A stretch of DNA of 64,000 nucleotides from Plantago major (Eukaryota; Streptophyta; Magnoliopsida; Lamiales; Plantaginaceae). The notes below the pieces were generated by a model. The model saw nothing but the letters and a program-made list of their open reading frames with translations, did no database searches and had not been told where the DNA came from. Below, in pieces: positions 43,104 to 55,057 of the stretch; position 1 is the stretch's first letter, and every line of letters begins with the position of its first letter. Position numbers and translations under genes: made by a program. The DNA lies in assembly GCA_026545765.1 (NCBI GenBank), contig CM048841.1, positions 97,793,352 through 97,857,351 of the forward strand, in the 5' to 3' direction.

Positions 43104-44965
43104 TGTATGAATCAGGACTTAGTACCAAAATACATATATTGTAAACACTTATTGGGACAATACTCAAAACCAATATCTGAAACTATCTTAGAGTCTAAAC
43201 AGCGGAATGTAAAGAAACAAGACACAAATAATTTCTAGCAGATTATAAATAATCTGCCGAGCCATAGGCAAAATATCCACTATAAAGAATAACGGATTTA
43301 CACAAAGATATCTAGACAATAATCCTATAATCTAGAATATCAAACACTAAGAAACTTGAATCGGACCACCAATTTGACGCTAGATCTTGTTGGTCCAGAT
43401 AACGGCAAAGTAAAAGACTATAGGGGGGGTGAATACTCTTTTAAAACTTTTGTCGATAAACAAAGTTTCTCAGATATTTGTGAAGACTTTTTTGTGATAA
43501 CTGCACGTGCTCAGCAAGATAAGTGTAAATATTTTGCAAGATAAATAAAGCAAGTAATAGTACTGCATAAAGTAAATAACACAAGTCTTGTTATAGTGGT
43601 ATCTGAAGGTGGCGTAATCCTTCAACTAATCCACTTCGGACTTTCTTAGACCTAGAATCCACTAAGACATATAAATGAGGTAACCTTACAGATATCTTCT
43701 CTTGATTCCTAAATACACTAGGTTCCCAACCAAGTGTTCCCCCTGAGTTATTCCCCGGCTTTCACAGCCAAGTACTTCCTGTACTCAGAAACCTTTTTGA
43801 GCTATTCCTTAGCTTCCCAAGCCAAGTACTTCCAGTACTCAGTAACCTTGGAGTTATTCCTTAGTTTTCCAAACTAAGTACTTCCTGTACTCCACGCCAA
43901 ATATGGTGTTGGTTTTAGGTTTGTTTGTCAGGTGAGCTTCTTTAATAACTTATTCAGTTATTCAGATAGCTCTATGAATCAAGTATACTTAATACACTTT
44001 GCAATGTATGGTATCTCGTACTTTACTGACCCAAGTCTATGATAAGTGTTCAAAAGAATGAATCTCAGATTCTTGATCTTTTTATTCAACTCCTTCACAG
44101 ATAGCAATGCTTGTTAAGGATCAGGACACTTAGAACTTTTGTGCTACTTAGAATCAAGAGATTTGGTCACAACAGAAAGCTTGAAGGTAAGTAGTTTGCT
44201 TGAGAGAGCTTGTGTGTAAGTTCTGTGTTCTAAGGTATTCAGTATGTTCTCAAGCAGTCTAAGTGTTGATATTTATAGATGAATTTGAGTGCCGTTTGAA
44301 TAGTATCCGTTAGACTTAAATCAAATTCAAACTATTGATATCTGAGTATAGTACTGTAGCAGGTTTGTCATCTTTTTCAGAAGCTACCGTTTTTGTTCAG
44401 ACATTTCTGTCCGCGCATTTAATGCACTATACTATACTTTGTCCTGTAGTGCCAACGGAACAATGCATGCTTTCTGAGGCTTTGCACGTCCTTTTCTAGA
44501 GATCATCACAGCTCCAGATATCACTTGTTAAGAATATATTGTTTCCTGGAAACATAATCTTTATCCAAGGTATCTGAGTGCAGATATCTGTGGGCACTTT
44601 CCTCGTTTCAGAAACCTTTCAATTCTCAGATATCTCTTGCAACATTGTTTATTTAAAAACGCTTGTGTCTTCAAGATATCTGGTCATAGGTATCTGAAAA
44701 ACCTTTGTCTTCAGCAATCTTGTGCAATCTTCAAGTCTTGAAAATTTGTTGAACTTTTCCTGCCGGATGCCTTCTTCTTGGTCTTCTTCAGAAAATAAAA
44801 ATTACATTTCGAGACCTAACATCCTATACAAGATTTTGCTAGACTATCATACTTAGTGAGTTTCCTATTTTACAGTGTTCAAGTGAACTAAGAGTACTAA
44901 TCACCTTTCTGAGCTAAGATAAGTCATTAGGTTGCTGATCAAAATCTAAACAAATATTCCTAACA
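43104..44965 (-). repeat. S1 LTR, complete (1862 bp)
   Basis: On the minus strand it begins TGTTAGGAATATTTG and ends GATTCATACA. It carries tandem units of AAGTACTT with palindromic CTTAG/CTAAG arms (43740-43890), as in the plus-strand copy. The inner end is confirmed by the primer-binding site 8-9 nt further in. Confidence 0.88.
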
Positions 44966-45522
44966 GATCTCTTACACCAAAAGAAAGAGATTACTAACTA
45001 AAAGCTTAGTAAAAGAGATGCTTAAACAAGCTACTAGAGAATATCTACGTTGAGCATCAAAGCTTCCTTAATCATCTAAGAACCTATCGACTAGTATATA
45101 TAGTTGTGAATATTAATCCAACTAGTACAATAGTTCTATCTTGATTGAAAGTCTTTGATCAGGTCGACTCACCATGTTCTTCTCCTAGTTCTTCTCATAC
45201 ATCGATGCACAGAATCCTCGTAGGAATATAAGTAGAATCCTTCTTCGATAAGTAGAACCTTCTTCGATTAGGATTCTTATTTCATTCCTTCTTCGATATC
45301 TTCTAGCATCCATAATCCTTCTTTAAATAGAAGTCAAGTCCTTCTTTGAATACAAGTATTCCTTCTTTGAATAGAATCCATTTTCAAGTAGGATTCTGAT
45401 TCCTAATCTTCCTCAATGTTTTCTAGCTTTCGAACTCCAAGAGATCTTCTCCATAAGACATCTGAATCTGTTAAACCTGCTAAGACTATACTAAAAACGT
45501 GGAACTATAATATGGTGAAGTA
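44966..45522. other. Noncoding sequence with CTTCTTCGAT-type repeats
   Basis: Between the S1 LTR and the next copia fragment. Irregular repeats of AGAATCCTTCTTCGATA and CCTTCTTTGAATA occur at 45225-45380. No gene recognised; it may belong to the neighbouring copia fragment. Confidence 0.5.
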
Positions 45523-46730
45523 ATGCAAAATCCACAAATAGAAAGTCTAGTGACAGACAACCAGTATTGTAACAATACTAAGCCAATCTTAGTATTGCTC
45601 CAATACTTGGCTGAAATCTGCACTTATAGTGTAGTAGAGAGAATGAACATAACCATCTTGGAGAGAGTGAGATGCATGCTACTTGGAGTTGGTCTATCAA
45701 AGAGTTTTTTGGGAGAAGCTGTGACCACCGCAGAACATTTGATAAATCTATGTCCCTCATCAACTCTTGAGTTCAAAACACCAGAAGAAGTATGGAAAGG
45801 TACTCACTCAGACTACTAATATCATAAAACTTTTGGATGCTTAGCTTATGTGTATGTCAAGCAAGAAAAGTTGGACACTAGAGCATTGAAATGTCTGTTT
45901 CTGGGATATCTAAAAGGAGTAAAAGGATACAAGTTGTGGTGTTTGGAGCCTGGAATGAATAAATGCATTATCAGTAGAGATATGATTTTTCATGAAGATA
46001 TAATAACACTTGTAAAGAATGTTGATAGTGTTGCTTAGGGTATGAGAACACAGAGCGGGGTGGAGCTTATTGAAGTTGGTGGAACTACAACATAAGACAG
46101 GGAGCATACAGGTGCTGGTGTGATACTGACACCAAATCTATATCACACAGATCTTGGTGTTATGCCAACACAAAACAAGATATCTCCTGAAAATGCTGAG
46201 ATTCCAGACCAACCAGCTCTAGGTGAACATGTGTAACATAATCAGGTGGAGAGACCTGAGATTAGGAGAAGAACATGTATTGAAGTTGTTACTCCAGCTG
46301 ATGTCAGGGATTATCAACTTATAATAGATAGAGCACTAAGAATCAGATTTTCAACTGCTGATCCAAATATGGTGTATTTTGCTCTAAGTGTTGCTGAAGA
46401 AGTTGATTGCTATGAACCTGAGAATTATCAAAGAGCTATAAGTTTCTCAGAGAAGAGTAATTGGTGCATAGCTATAAAACATGAACTTTTGTCTCTTGAA
46501 AAGAATCATACCTGGGATATTGTAACAAGACCAAAAGGACATAAACTGGTCAGTTGAAAATGGATTTCAAGAAGAAACTTGGAGTTGAAGTGTAGAAAAG
46601 GTGAGATATGAAGCCAGATTGGTGGCTAGGGGTTTCAGACAGAGGGAGGGCATAGACTACAATGAATCTTCCACCAGTTGTCAAGCACAATTAAATTAGA
46701 ATATTGGTGACCATGGTAGCTGTATTGGCC
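45523..46730 (+). pseudogene. pol: Copia integrase C-terminus and RT N-terminus, degenerate
   Basis: VVERMNITILERVRCMLLG with the catalytic Glu, GEAVTTAEHLINLCPSS and the GYLKGVKGYKLWCLEP block identify a copia integrase; REGIDYNESS and VTMVAVLA mark the start of RT. Only VTDN survives of the second Asp region, after a deletion. Several stops (45819, 46038, 46557) break it. It belongs to a family different from S1 and S2 and ends where the gypsy LTR sequence begins. Confidence 0.85.
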
Positions 46731-46980
46731 AAAATTCGTTCTTGTCAACAAGACTGACAATTTGGTCCATCAAGGCTACGGCCCAATCCATAGTCCATTA
46801 ACGAGTCCATCTTGGCTTCATAAGCGAGTTGGGTTCCAACAGGTCACCGGGCGAAGCCACCAAGTTGAGTTGTCATCCAACCAAGTAGTCTACATGCTAC
46901 CTGATCACTTGACCTCTCCAACCTCCCAGACGGTTGACAAGCTAGCCAACTCATCTCGCAAGTCTGACCCTAGCATTTAG

Positions 46981-47190
46981 CTGACAGACTATGGCAGCCA
47001 ACTTTTGGCTAACAGATCATGGCAGCCAGCTTTTGGCTGACAGGCAGCAACCAGCTTTTGGCTGACAGATCATGGCAGCCAGCTTTTGGCTGACAGACCA
47101 TGCAGCCAGCTTTTGGCTGACATATCATGGCAGCCAGCTTTTGGATGACAGACTATGGCAGCCAGAAGCTGGCTAACAGACAATCGAGCT
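46981..47190 (+). repeat. 28-bp minisatellite in the gypsy 5' LTR
   Basis: About seven units of CAGCCAGCTTTTGGCTGACA plus GATCATGG. Each unit contains the short palindrome AGCCA...TGGCT. Confidence 0.9.
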
Positions 47191-47836
47191 CGCCTTGCTT
47201 GACTGACTTAGTCAGCCAGGAAGGAACAAACTCGAAACCTCCTATCCAACTACTTGGTACATGGTCCAACACACTTAGGGAGTTCCAACAACTTCCCCGA
47301 GATTCGCAGACAGACTCCAACGGTGGTTGAACTGTATAGAGAAGAGTGGGGAGACATGGATGATCATCGCATTCTGACGGAAAAAAACCTAGCAATCAAT
47401 CTCTCACGCCTCCAACTCTCTCAAGCTCTTTGATCAACATCGACCGTCACCTACCATCATCCACCATCGCTCATCACCATCCATCATCAACCTTCAACCA
47501 TCCGCCATCGTCCATCGTCATCCATCTCTGTCAGACAACTACCAGCTAGCTCCTTCCTGTAAGGTCAGCTAGCCCACTGCCTGTGTTCGTCCGCCACATT
47601 GCCGAACCGACTCAACCAACAGGATAAGTCGACGCTTGTCGTCATCTCTCTCCTACCTCTTTCATTTGATTACACTGTCTGCCAGTCCTCTAACTTGAGC
47701 GTCGGAGTCCATACGGTCGGCACCACACCGGTGTCACCTTGGAACTTCACGTCTATGTTTGCTACCATTGCCTTGCAGGTTGCTGGTGCCCCCAATTTCT
47801 AACCCTAATTCGATTGTAGATTTCTGAGCGTCTACA

Positions 47837-47860
47837 ATTTGGCGCCCACCGTGGGTTCCC
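47837..47860 (+). other. Gypsy primer-binding site
   Basis: LTR sequence ends GCGTCTACA at 47836 and is followed by ATTTGGCGCCCACCGTGGG, the usual primer-binding region of plant Tat-type elements. Confidence 0.75.
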
Positions 47861-47971
47861 GACTATCAAAAGAGGCAATCTATTAGCAACCACCGTAACA
47901 CGCTAAGCAATCTGTTATATACTTCGACAAAGGCTCACTCTAACGAGTACGTCCTCGAAGAGGTAGAGTAG

Positions 47972-49625
47972 ATGGGTGTCACTACCCAGATCAGAGCCTT
48001 GACGGCCCAGATGCATGAGAATGCCAAGAAGATCAGGCTCCTTGAGGATGAGAACCGTGTTGTCCGTCAAGAGAACTCGATCCTGAAGGAGAGAGTGGAG
48101 TATGTCGTTCACCATGAGGCTCCAACACCAGATGCGACTTCATCTCGCCGACAGACTCAGACCCCTGGAGTGGAGAACCCACCACGCAACACCATTGAGG
48201 CTCGTCAGCTGACTTCTGAGGAGACGAAAGGGGTGATTCCCATAACCCCAGTCTCTCAAGTGGTGAGCGTTCTGCCAAGACCAACCCTTGAAGTCACTCC
48301 GGTGATTACCAATAGGAGGATTTCATTCGAGGGTGCTAACCCGAAGATGCCTAACGAGTCGCCACAACAACACCAACAAAGTGTAAGTCAGGTAGATCAC
48401 TTGCTAACCCTCTCTACAGGTCAATGAAGTAGAATTGAGGAACTAGCTTCTAAACTAGTGAGCTTGGAGGAGATGATCCAAAGAATCCTTGGTGTGCCAG
48501 CGCCGATCAAGAAGAGCTTGCCCAATAGCTTTGCTGACTCTCCCTTTGCTGACGCCATAGCACTAGTGGAGATGCCAACCAAGTTCACCTTCCCAAGCAT
48601 GAAGCTCTATAATGAGACGTCAGACCCAGATGACCATGTCTCACAATACAAGAAGAGAATGTTCACCATAGCCATCTCCAGAGACCTCCGTGGAGCATGC
48701 ATGTGCAAAGGGTTTGGTTCCAGTCTGATCGGACTAACCTTACAATGGTATACCAATTTACCTAATAATTTCATTTCTTCTTTTGCACAAATAGTCGACT
48801 GCTTTGTGGATCAATTCACAAGAACTCGCAAGCTTTTGAAACTGTCGGGTGACTTGTATAGCGTCCGGCAAAGACCTACGAATCTCTCAAGGAGTACGTC
48901 CTTAGATTTAACAATAAGAAGGTGTCAATCCTCAACTGTAACAAGGATACTGCTGTCAATGCCTTCCGCAAAGGGTTGCCACCCAACTCAGGGTTGTACA
49001 AGGAGCTGACCATGTACCCATGTCGAACCATGGAGCATGGGCGTAGATCAAATGGGAAGAGGATGATGCTAACATACCATATATGTCAAGCCAGAGTGGT
49101 CGCAGGGAACCCAAAACTGACAGACGAGTTGAACGAAGGGCTCCAGGCTACCGTGCTAGACCGTACCCAACTAAGAGAAGGCATGGACCTATTGCCAATC
49201 CACTTCGCCCTCCGGTCCAGTCAAGGAGGACAGAAACCCGAGCACCGCCTCCGAGCTACTCCCTCAACATTGAATCAGAGGAGTGTGTAACAGTCATAAA
49301 GAGCATGGGTGACGGGGTTAGGTGGCCAGGAAAACTCAGGACGCCTCTCGATCAAAGAAACCCCAGCAAATGGTGCGAGTTCCATGGAGACCATGGGCAT
49401 GCGACTGCAGAATGCATCTCCCTGCGCCTGGAGGTAGCCGAGCTACTAAAGAGAGGACACTTGACGGAGTACCTCTCTGTCAAAGGTAAAAAGACCCTCG
49501 CCAACCGGCAGGGTGCTAATCCACCTGAACCCCCTCAGAACAACAAGGTAATCAATGTCATCTCTGGGGGTAGGGGGGTCAGAGATCAGTGGTGTCTCGT
49601 ACTCTGCGACAAAGGCAGATGGTAA
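47972..49625 (+). pseudogene. gag: Gypsy gag, frameshifted
   Basis: A coiled-coil N-terminus (RLLEDENRVVRQENSILKER) is followed after a stop at 48425 by the retrotransposon Gag domain: SDPDDHVSQYKKRMFTIAIS, ACMCKGFGSSLIG and LQWYTNLPNN, then a zinc-binding WCEFHGDHGHATAEC near 49375-49425. Frames change near 48860 and 49090. Gag would form the capsid. At least three lesions prevent expression. Confidence 0.88.
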
Positions 49626-50160
49626 GGACTAAGCTTAATGCTCGCAGAGCATCAGACACATCTTTGTCTGACTTGACTATTAGCTTCTCAGAGCAAGAGT
49701 CTAAGCAACTAATCAGTCCTCACGAAAACGCTTTAGTTATCTTGATTCTTATCGCAAACTGTCTTACGAAGAGAGTTTTCATTGACAATAGGAGCTCTAC
49801 TAACATCATTTTCCTAGATGCTCTGACAGAAATGGGATAGATGAGACTGCTATCCTCTGCCAGCCGACAGCCCTATATAGCTTCAGTGGAGAGCGAAAGT
49901 ACATAGTTGGGAGTGTTACCCTTCCCGTCTACGCAGAAGGCGTCAACCTACCAACAAAGTTCCTGATCGTGGACAGTCCATCAAGCTACAATGTCATCCT
50001 TGGCGTGATGAAAGTAGTGCCTTCAACCTACCACCAGGTGATTCGCTTCCCGACCAAGTGGGGGGTGAAAGAGATCTTCGGACAACAGCGTGATGCGAGG
50101 ACATGTTACATGGGAGCCTTGAAGTCGAAGACGGCCGAGTTATAGCAATTACATCAGCTC
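49626..50160 (+). pseudogene. pol: Gypsy protease region
   Basis: The block LTKRVFIDNRSSTNIIF corresponds to the aspartic protease DxGS motif of Tat elements, with Gly changed to Arg (DNRSS), which should inactivate it. Downstream LPVYAEG and VVDSPSSYNVILG-like sequence follow in another frame after a TAG near 49838. Confidence 0.75.
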
Positions 50161-50190
50161 AACCCCCCAGTCGACCCAGACCAGCCAGGG

Positions 50191-51062
50191 ATGGAAGTGC
50201 TCGATGAAGTTCAAATTCACCCAGACCATCCAGATCATAAAGTGCAGATTGGGGCAAGGTTGAGGCCAGAGATAAGGGAACAACTGATCACATTTCTTAA
50301 AGTTCACCAAGATTGTTTTTCTTGGTCACATGCAGATATGACAGGAGTCGACTCGGAGGTAATCACTCACAGGCTTGAGGTCGACCCAGACTACCCACCA
50401 GTTAGACAACCCAGATTGGTTAGCCAACGTCGTGGTAGTAAAGAAGAAGAATGGCAAGTGGCGAGTATGCATCGACTTCACCGACCTCAACAATGCATGC
50501 CCGAAGGATACTTTCCCACTTCCGCACATAGACATGCTAGTGGATGCTACAACAGGATATGAGCTCCTAAGCTTCATGGATGCCTTCTCAGGTTACAACC
50601 AGATACTGATGCACCCTGAAGATCAAGAGAAGACAGCTTTCATCACAGAAAGGGGTACCTTCTGCTACAAGGTCAGGCCCTTTGGACTCAAGAATGCAAG
50701 AGCCACTTACCAACGTTTAGTCAACTACATGTTCGCTAGCATGCTGGGGGAAACCATGGAGGTGACATGCTGGTCAAGTCACTGGTCACCGACTAGACCA
50801 CCTCCACCAAGCCTTCTCAGTTCTCCGCAGGTACAACATGAAGTTGAATCCTACCAAGTGCTCATTTGGAGTCTCCTCCGGGATGTTTCTTTGGTATCTG
50901 GTCACACAAAGAGCCCTCAGTAGGTTCATATCTAAGTCTTCCGAGAAGTGTCGAGCATTCTTTGACACTCTACGCAAGAGCAAAGACTTCCAGTGGACAA
51001 ACGAGTGCGAGGATGCCTTACAACAGATCAAGCGTAACCTCACCACATCCCCAGTACTCTAG
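50191..51062 (+). pseudogene. pol: Gypsy reverse transcriptase with deleted catalytic motif
   Basis: RT blocks are clear: FSWSHADMTGVD, VVVKKKNGKWRVCIDFTDLN, ACPKDTFPLPHID, FMDAFSGYNQILMHPEDQEK with the first catalytic Asp, TFCYKVRPFGLKNARATYQR. After GETMEV the expected YVDD box is missing: the next bases give GACATGCTGGTCAAG (DMLVK) directly in a shifted frame, so about 10 bp including catalytic Asp codons is deleted. LNPTKCSFGVSSGMFL follows in the next frame. The enzyme is dead. Confidence 0.9.
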
Positions 51063-51956
51063 AAGCCCAAGGCTGGAGAGACTTTGTTCATCTATCGAGC
51101 GGTCTCCGACACAGCACTGAGCGGCGTCTTGGTCAAGGAAGAAGATGGAAACCAGCTCCCAGTCTACTTTGTGAGCAAGTCCCTCCTAGACAAAGAGACC
51201 CGGTACAACCAGTTGGAAAAGCTAGCCCTTGCATTGGTCACTGCAGCAAGGAAGCTACGCCATTACTTCCAATGCCATTCAATCGTAGTCCTCACCATCT
51301 TTCCACTCCGCAATGTCTTACACAAGCCCGAAGTCTCTGGTAGACTTTCCAAATGGGCGGTTGAGCTCAGCGAGTATGACATCTCCTTCCAACCTCGCAC
51401 AGCCATCAAGTCACAGGCACTTGTGGACTTCATAGCGGACTTCACCTCAACTGAATTAGATCAAGCCGAAAAGGAGTTATTCTATTTGCAGGAGAAGAAT
51501 GACTTGCAGTGGAAGCTCTCAGTTGACGGCTCCAGTAATATTAAAGGAAGTGGACTTGGCGTGGTCCTTACCTCACCAGACGAAGACACCATCCAGAGAG
51601 CCATCCGATGTGGATTCAAAGCTACTAATAACGAGTCTGAGTATGAGGCACTTATAGCCGGCCTCAACCTAGCTCGTGACATGGGTATAAAAAATCTCAA
51701 GGTATAATCGGACTCACAGTTAGTAGTTAACCAATTGCAGGGCTCTTATCAAACCAGGGACACCGAGATGGTTGCCTACCTGAAGCTAGTCAAGGAGTTG
51801 TTGTCCTCCTTCGAGAAGTTCTCTATTTTGCAGGTACCAAGGATGGAGAACAGCCATGCAGACGCCCTAGCCAACCTAGGAGCGGCCATCAGTACAACAG
51901 TGCCAATGACGATCCCAGTAGTCTATGTACAATGGCCTGTAACACGGAAGGGTTAG
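51063..51956 (+). pseudogene. pol: Gypsy RNase H and additional archaeal-type RNase H
   Basis: The first domain has LSGVLVKEEDGNQLPVYFVS and RYNQLEKLALALV. After ALVDFIADFT comes the second RNase H: WKLSVDGSSNIKGSGLGVVL (Asp), NNESEYEALIAGL (Glu) and, after a stop at 51705, SDSQLVV-like and HADALANLGA. A second RNase H of this type is the hallmark of Tat elements. The stop TAA at 51705-51707 interrupts it. Confidence 0.88.
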
Positions 51957-52139
51957 TGCACTGACGACACAGTGGCTGAAATCACAACTGAGCCGACTTG
52001 GATGACTCCCATAGCATTATACTTATCGAACGGAGAACTTCCATAAGACAAGAGTGAAGCAAGGAGAGTGAAGGCAAAAGCAACCTGCTTCACGCTCCTT
52101 GATGGGCAACTCTATAGGAGATCCTACTCAGGACCTCTA

Positions 52140-53235
52140 CTCAGGTGCGTAACTAATAATGAAGCCAGACATGTTCTGACAGAGTTGCATGCAGAAGAAT
52201 GCGGCAACCATTCTTGAGCCCGAAGCCTTGCACACCGAGTACTCACAGCAGGGTACTATTGGCCAACCATCAGGGCTGACGCCATAGAATTTGTGAGAAG
52301 ATGTGACTCATGCCAAAGGCACTCACAAATCAGCCATCTCCCACCAGAGAAGCTACACCCGTCCATTGCTCCCTGACCTTTCACGAAGTGGGGGATGGAC
52401 ATAGTAGGGAAATTACCTACTGCACCAGGTCAACGGGTATTCATGCTAGCGGTCACCGACTACTTCACCAAGTGGGTGGAAGCAGAAGCTTTCAAGCAGG
52501 TCCGTGAAAAAGAGGTAAAAAATTTCATTTGGAAACATGTGATTTGCAGGTACGGAGTCCCCCACGAAATCGTGACAGACAATGGCTCTCAGTTCATAAG
52601 CTACAAGTTCCAAGACTTCTGCAAGGAATGGGGGATCAAGCTTACATTCTCAACGCCACGCTATCCTCAAGCCAACGGACATGCGAAATCCACTAAAAAA
52701 CCCATCATGAACAGTTTGAAAAAGCGGTTGAAACAAGTAAAAGGTTCTTAGGCAGACGAACTCCCAGGTGTGCTATGGTCTTACAGAACCACACCACGAA
52801 CTCCAACAGGAGAAACACCATTCAACATGGTCTATGGGACCGAAGCCGTTATACCCATAGAAGTGGGACTACCCACAACAAGATACAAAATGGCCAACGA
52901 GCAGACCAACGATGCGGAGTTGGCACACGAACTCGACTTGGTTGACGAGCTTAGAGAAAGATCCATGATTCGGAGTGCCGCCTACCAACAGAAGGCTGCG
53001 CAACACTTCAACAGGAACATACGCCTACGGACCTTCAAACAAGACGACTGGGTTCTACGTAAGGTATTCTAGAACACTAAGGAGACATGAGCTGGCAAGC
53101 TGGGACCAAATTAGGAAGGCCCATACAAAATCACAAAGGTAGTAGGCAACGGAGCTTACAAACTGGAAACCAAGGAAGGACGACAGATAGCCAACAGTTG
53201 GAATGCCATCCACTTGAAAAGGTATCACTTCTAAG
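52140..53235 (+). pseudogene. pol: Gypsy integrase with altered catalytic Glu
   Basis: A zinc-binding HHCC region (ELHAEECGNHS, then CDSCQRH) is followed by the DDE core: WGMDIVGKLP (Asp), IVTDNGSQFISY (Asp), and QANGHAKSTKKPI where NGQAE is expected, so the third catalytic residue is Lys. TYR-type C-terminal motifs LWSYRTTPRTPTGETPF and KDDWVLRKVF-like blocks are present. In-frame stops occur near 52216, 52749 and 53070. Confidence 0.88.
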
Positions 53236-54500
53236 AATACACATTCCATATACTCATGTTTGAGGTAAACTCCTCTTTAAAATCAGCCGACCTGACCAGG
53301 GGCTAGATGGTCACCTAACCCAGCTAGGCAGGTCGGTCATCCGCCCCACCCCTCCCAGCCTTCCCAAGGGGATCCAAACTCTTTGTAGCCAACTAGTCAC
53401 GGTGCTAGTAATTCCATCGCGGCGACTGAATCCATATCAAATCTTCAGCCAAAGGTTCAAACAATTACACAACCCAAGAGGTTGACGGTCGATCATCTAC
53501 TTTGGCAGAGAGACTTCTCTCCCCAATCAGCAAGCAACCGATGACTAAGGTACCCACCAACTTTATCTAATGAGGTTGATTTCTCCTCCAAACAACCGAT
53601 CTGACTAAGGGCAAGTTGGTTAACTAACCCGGCTGGGCAGGTCGGTCTAAATCCCCTCTCCCCAAGGGGGTCTAACGTTCTTGCAGGCTAACCAAACAGT
53701 CGTCAAGCTAACAACAATAATCCATGAGAAGTCATCGGCTGACCAGAACACCCTAGCCATTACGAGATTCAAACAATAAATGATGGTCATACACTCCATC
53801 TGGCGCATACAATTAAACATCCAACCGTAGTCAAGGTACCATTATTTGTGTTTGGTTGCATCTATGAGATTGAGTTCTCACTACAATCAGCTGACCAGAC
53901 CAGGGGCTAGCTGGTCACCTAACCCAGCTAGGCAGGTCGGTCATCCGCCCCACCCCTCCCAACCTCCCCAAGAGGATAAACTCCACCCATGTTGCAGATT
54001 GACATCCCATGGGTCCGATTAAGGTGAAGCCTACGGGCACATCTTACCTTCACGTGATCATCCAGGAAAAACAAAGCTCAACAGTGCCAACCATCAACCA
54101 TGCTGAGCAACACTAACATATGGACTCACATTTACTTTGGTTCGCTTCAACTTGTTTAACCCACACGTCGCGACAACAAGCAGCTCAGTGGTTTAAACAA
54201 GTTGAAGTGATCAAAATTAATGGTCACTCACATACAAATATATCAGACAGGCAAGAGCTCTCTGCCTACTCCCAAACATCTTAATACTATCATCAAGTTT
54301 GGATGCAAGTAAAAAACAGCCAGACAAGCATGACATGTTGCCACACGATCCGATCAAAGGATATGAATTTCAGTCGTATTTTGATATTCATTTCTAACAC
54401 AACCGACCTGACCGGAGGCTAGTCGGTCAACTAACCCGACTAGGCAGGACGGTTAAATGACTCCCCTCTATGAGAGGGTCCATCACCAAATTTGAAAGTA
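53236..54500 (+). repeat. Four dispersed copies of a 90-bp repeat in the gypsy 3' region
   Basis: Blocks at about 53285, 53592, 53884 and 54398 share CCGACCTGACC, CTAACCCAGCTAGGCAGGTC and a CCCCTC(T)CCCAAGGGG-like tail. Spacing is about 300, 290 and 515 bp. Sequence between them is noncoding. Confidence 0.85.
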
Positions 54501-54504
54501 AGGC

Positions 54505-54990
54505 ACATGGTGTACTCAACATAGTTGTCTGACAGACGAAGCATGGCGCCCAGGTGCAAGCCGCCTAACATAGTTGTCTGACTGATGAAGCATGGCACAT
54601 GTCTGACAGACGAAGCATGGAAATCAGATGCAGCCGTCTAACATAGCTGCCTGACAGATGAAGCATGGCACATGTTCGACAGACAAAACGTGGCACATGT
54701 CTGACAGACGAAGCATGGCAACCAGATGTAGCCGTCTAACATAGTTGTCTGACAGATGAAGCATGGCGCATGTCTGACAGACGAAGCATGCCACCCAATG
54801 AAGGTCGACTGACTTAGACGTTTGGCAACCGCCCGCCACCCAAATGAAGGCCGACTGACATAGACGTCTGGTAGCCGCATGGCACCCGAATGATGGCCGA
54901 CTGACATAGCTGTCAGACAGACGAAGATTGGCACCCCATCAAAAGCTTACTGACGTAGATGTCTGACTGACCAGGCATGGCGCCCGCTCA
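54505..54990 (+). repeat. Tandem array of TGTCTGACAGACGAAGCATGG units
   Basis: Ten or so irregular units built from CTGACAGACGAAGCATGGC and CATAGTTGTCTGACAGA, sometimes with AGCCGTCTAACATAG. They extend the minisatellite content of the gypsy 3' region. Confidence 0.88.
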
Positions 54991-55047
54991 ATGAAGCAGT
55001 CGAGCGTGATAATAGTTCAAACACTACTCCTTCGGACTAGAGCTTCA

Positions 55048-55057
55048 ACTGGGGGAC
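55048..55057 (+). other. Likely polypurine tract of the gypsy element
   Basis: ACTGGGGGAC precedes AAACCTAGTAGACAAAGTC, the likely start of the 3' LTR. No second LTR copy of this start is present to confirm it. Confidence 0.5.

Larger units (their letters stand above)
41125..44965 (-). mobile_element. Sirevirus-like copia element S1, minus-strand copy, 3'-truncated
   Basis: On the minus strand: a complete LTR (44965-43104), primer-binding site (43095-43081), gag, protease and the GAG-pre-integrase block, ending abruptly near 41125. It lacks integrase, RT, RNase H and 3' LTR, as the plus-strand copy does. The two share the premature stop after WHKKL-HMN, so they derive from the same defective source. 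Confidence 0.9.

Noticed and set aside
46981..47190. CRISPR-like repeat array
   Set aside because: There are no unique spacers between the 28-bp units; it is a direct minisatellite in a plant LTR.
47953..48427. Coiled-coil host gene upstream of the gypsy pol
   Set aside because: Position after the primer-binding site and continuity with the Gag domain show that it is the gag N-terminus.
54624..54934. Cys-rich minus-strand frames suggesting a small secreted protein
   Set aside because: They are translations of the CTGACAGACGAAGCATGG tandem array.
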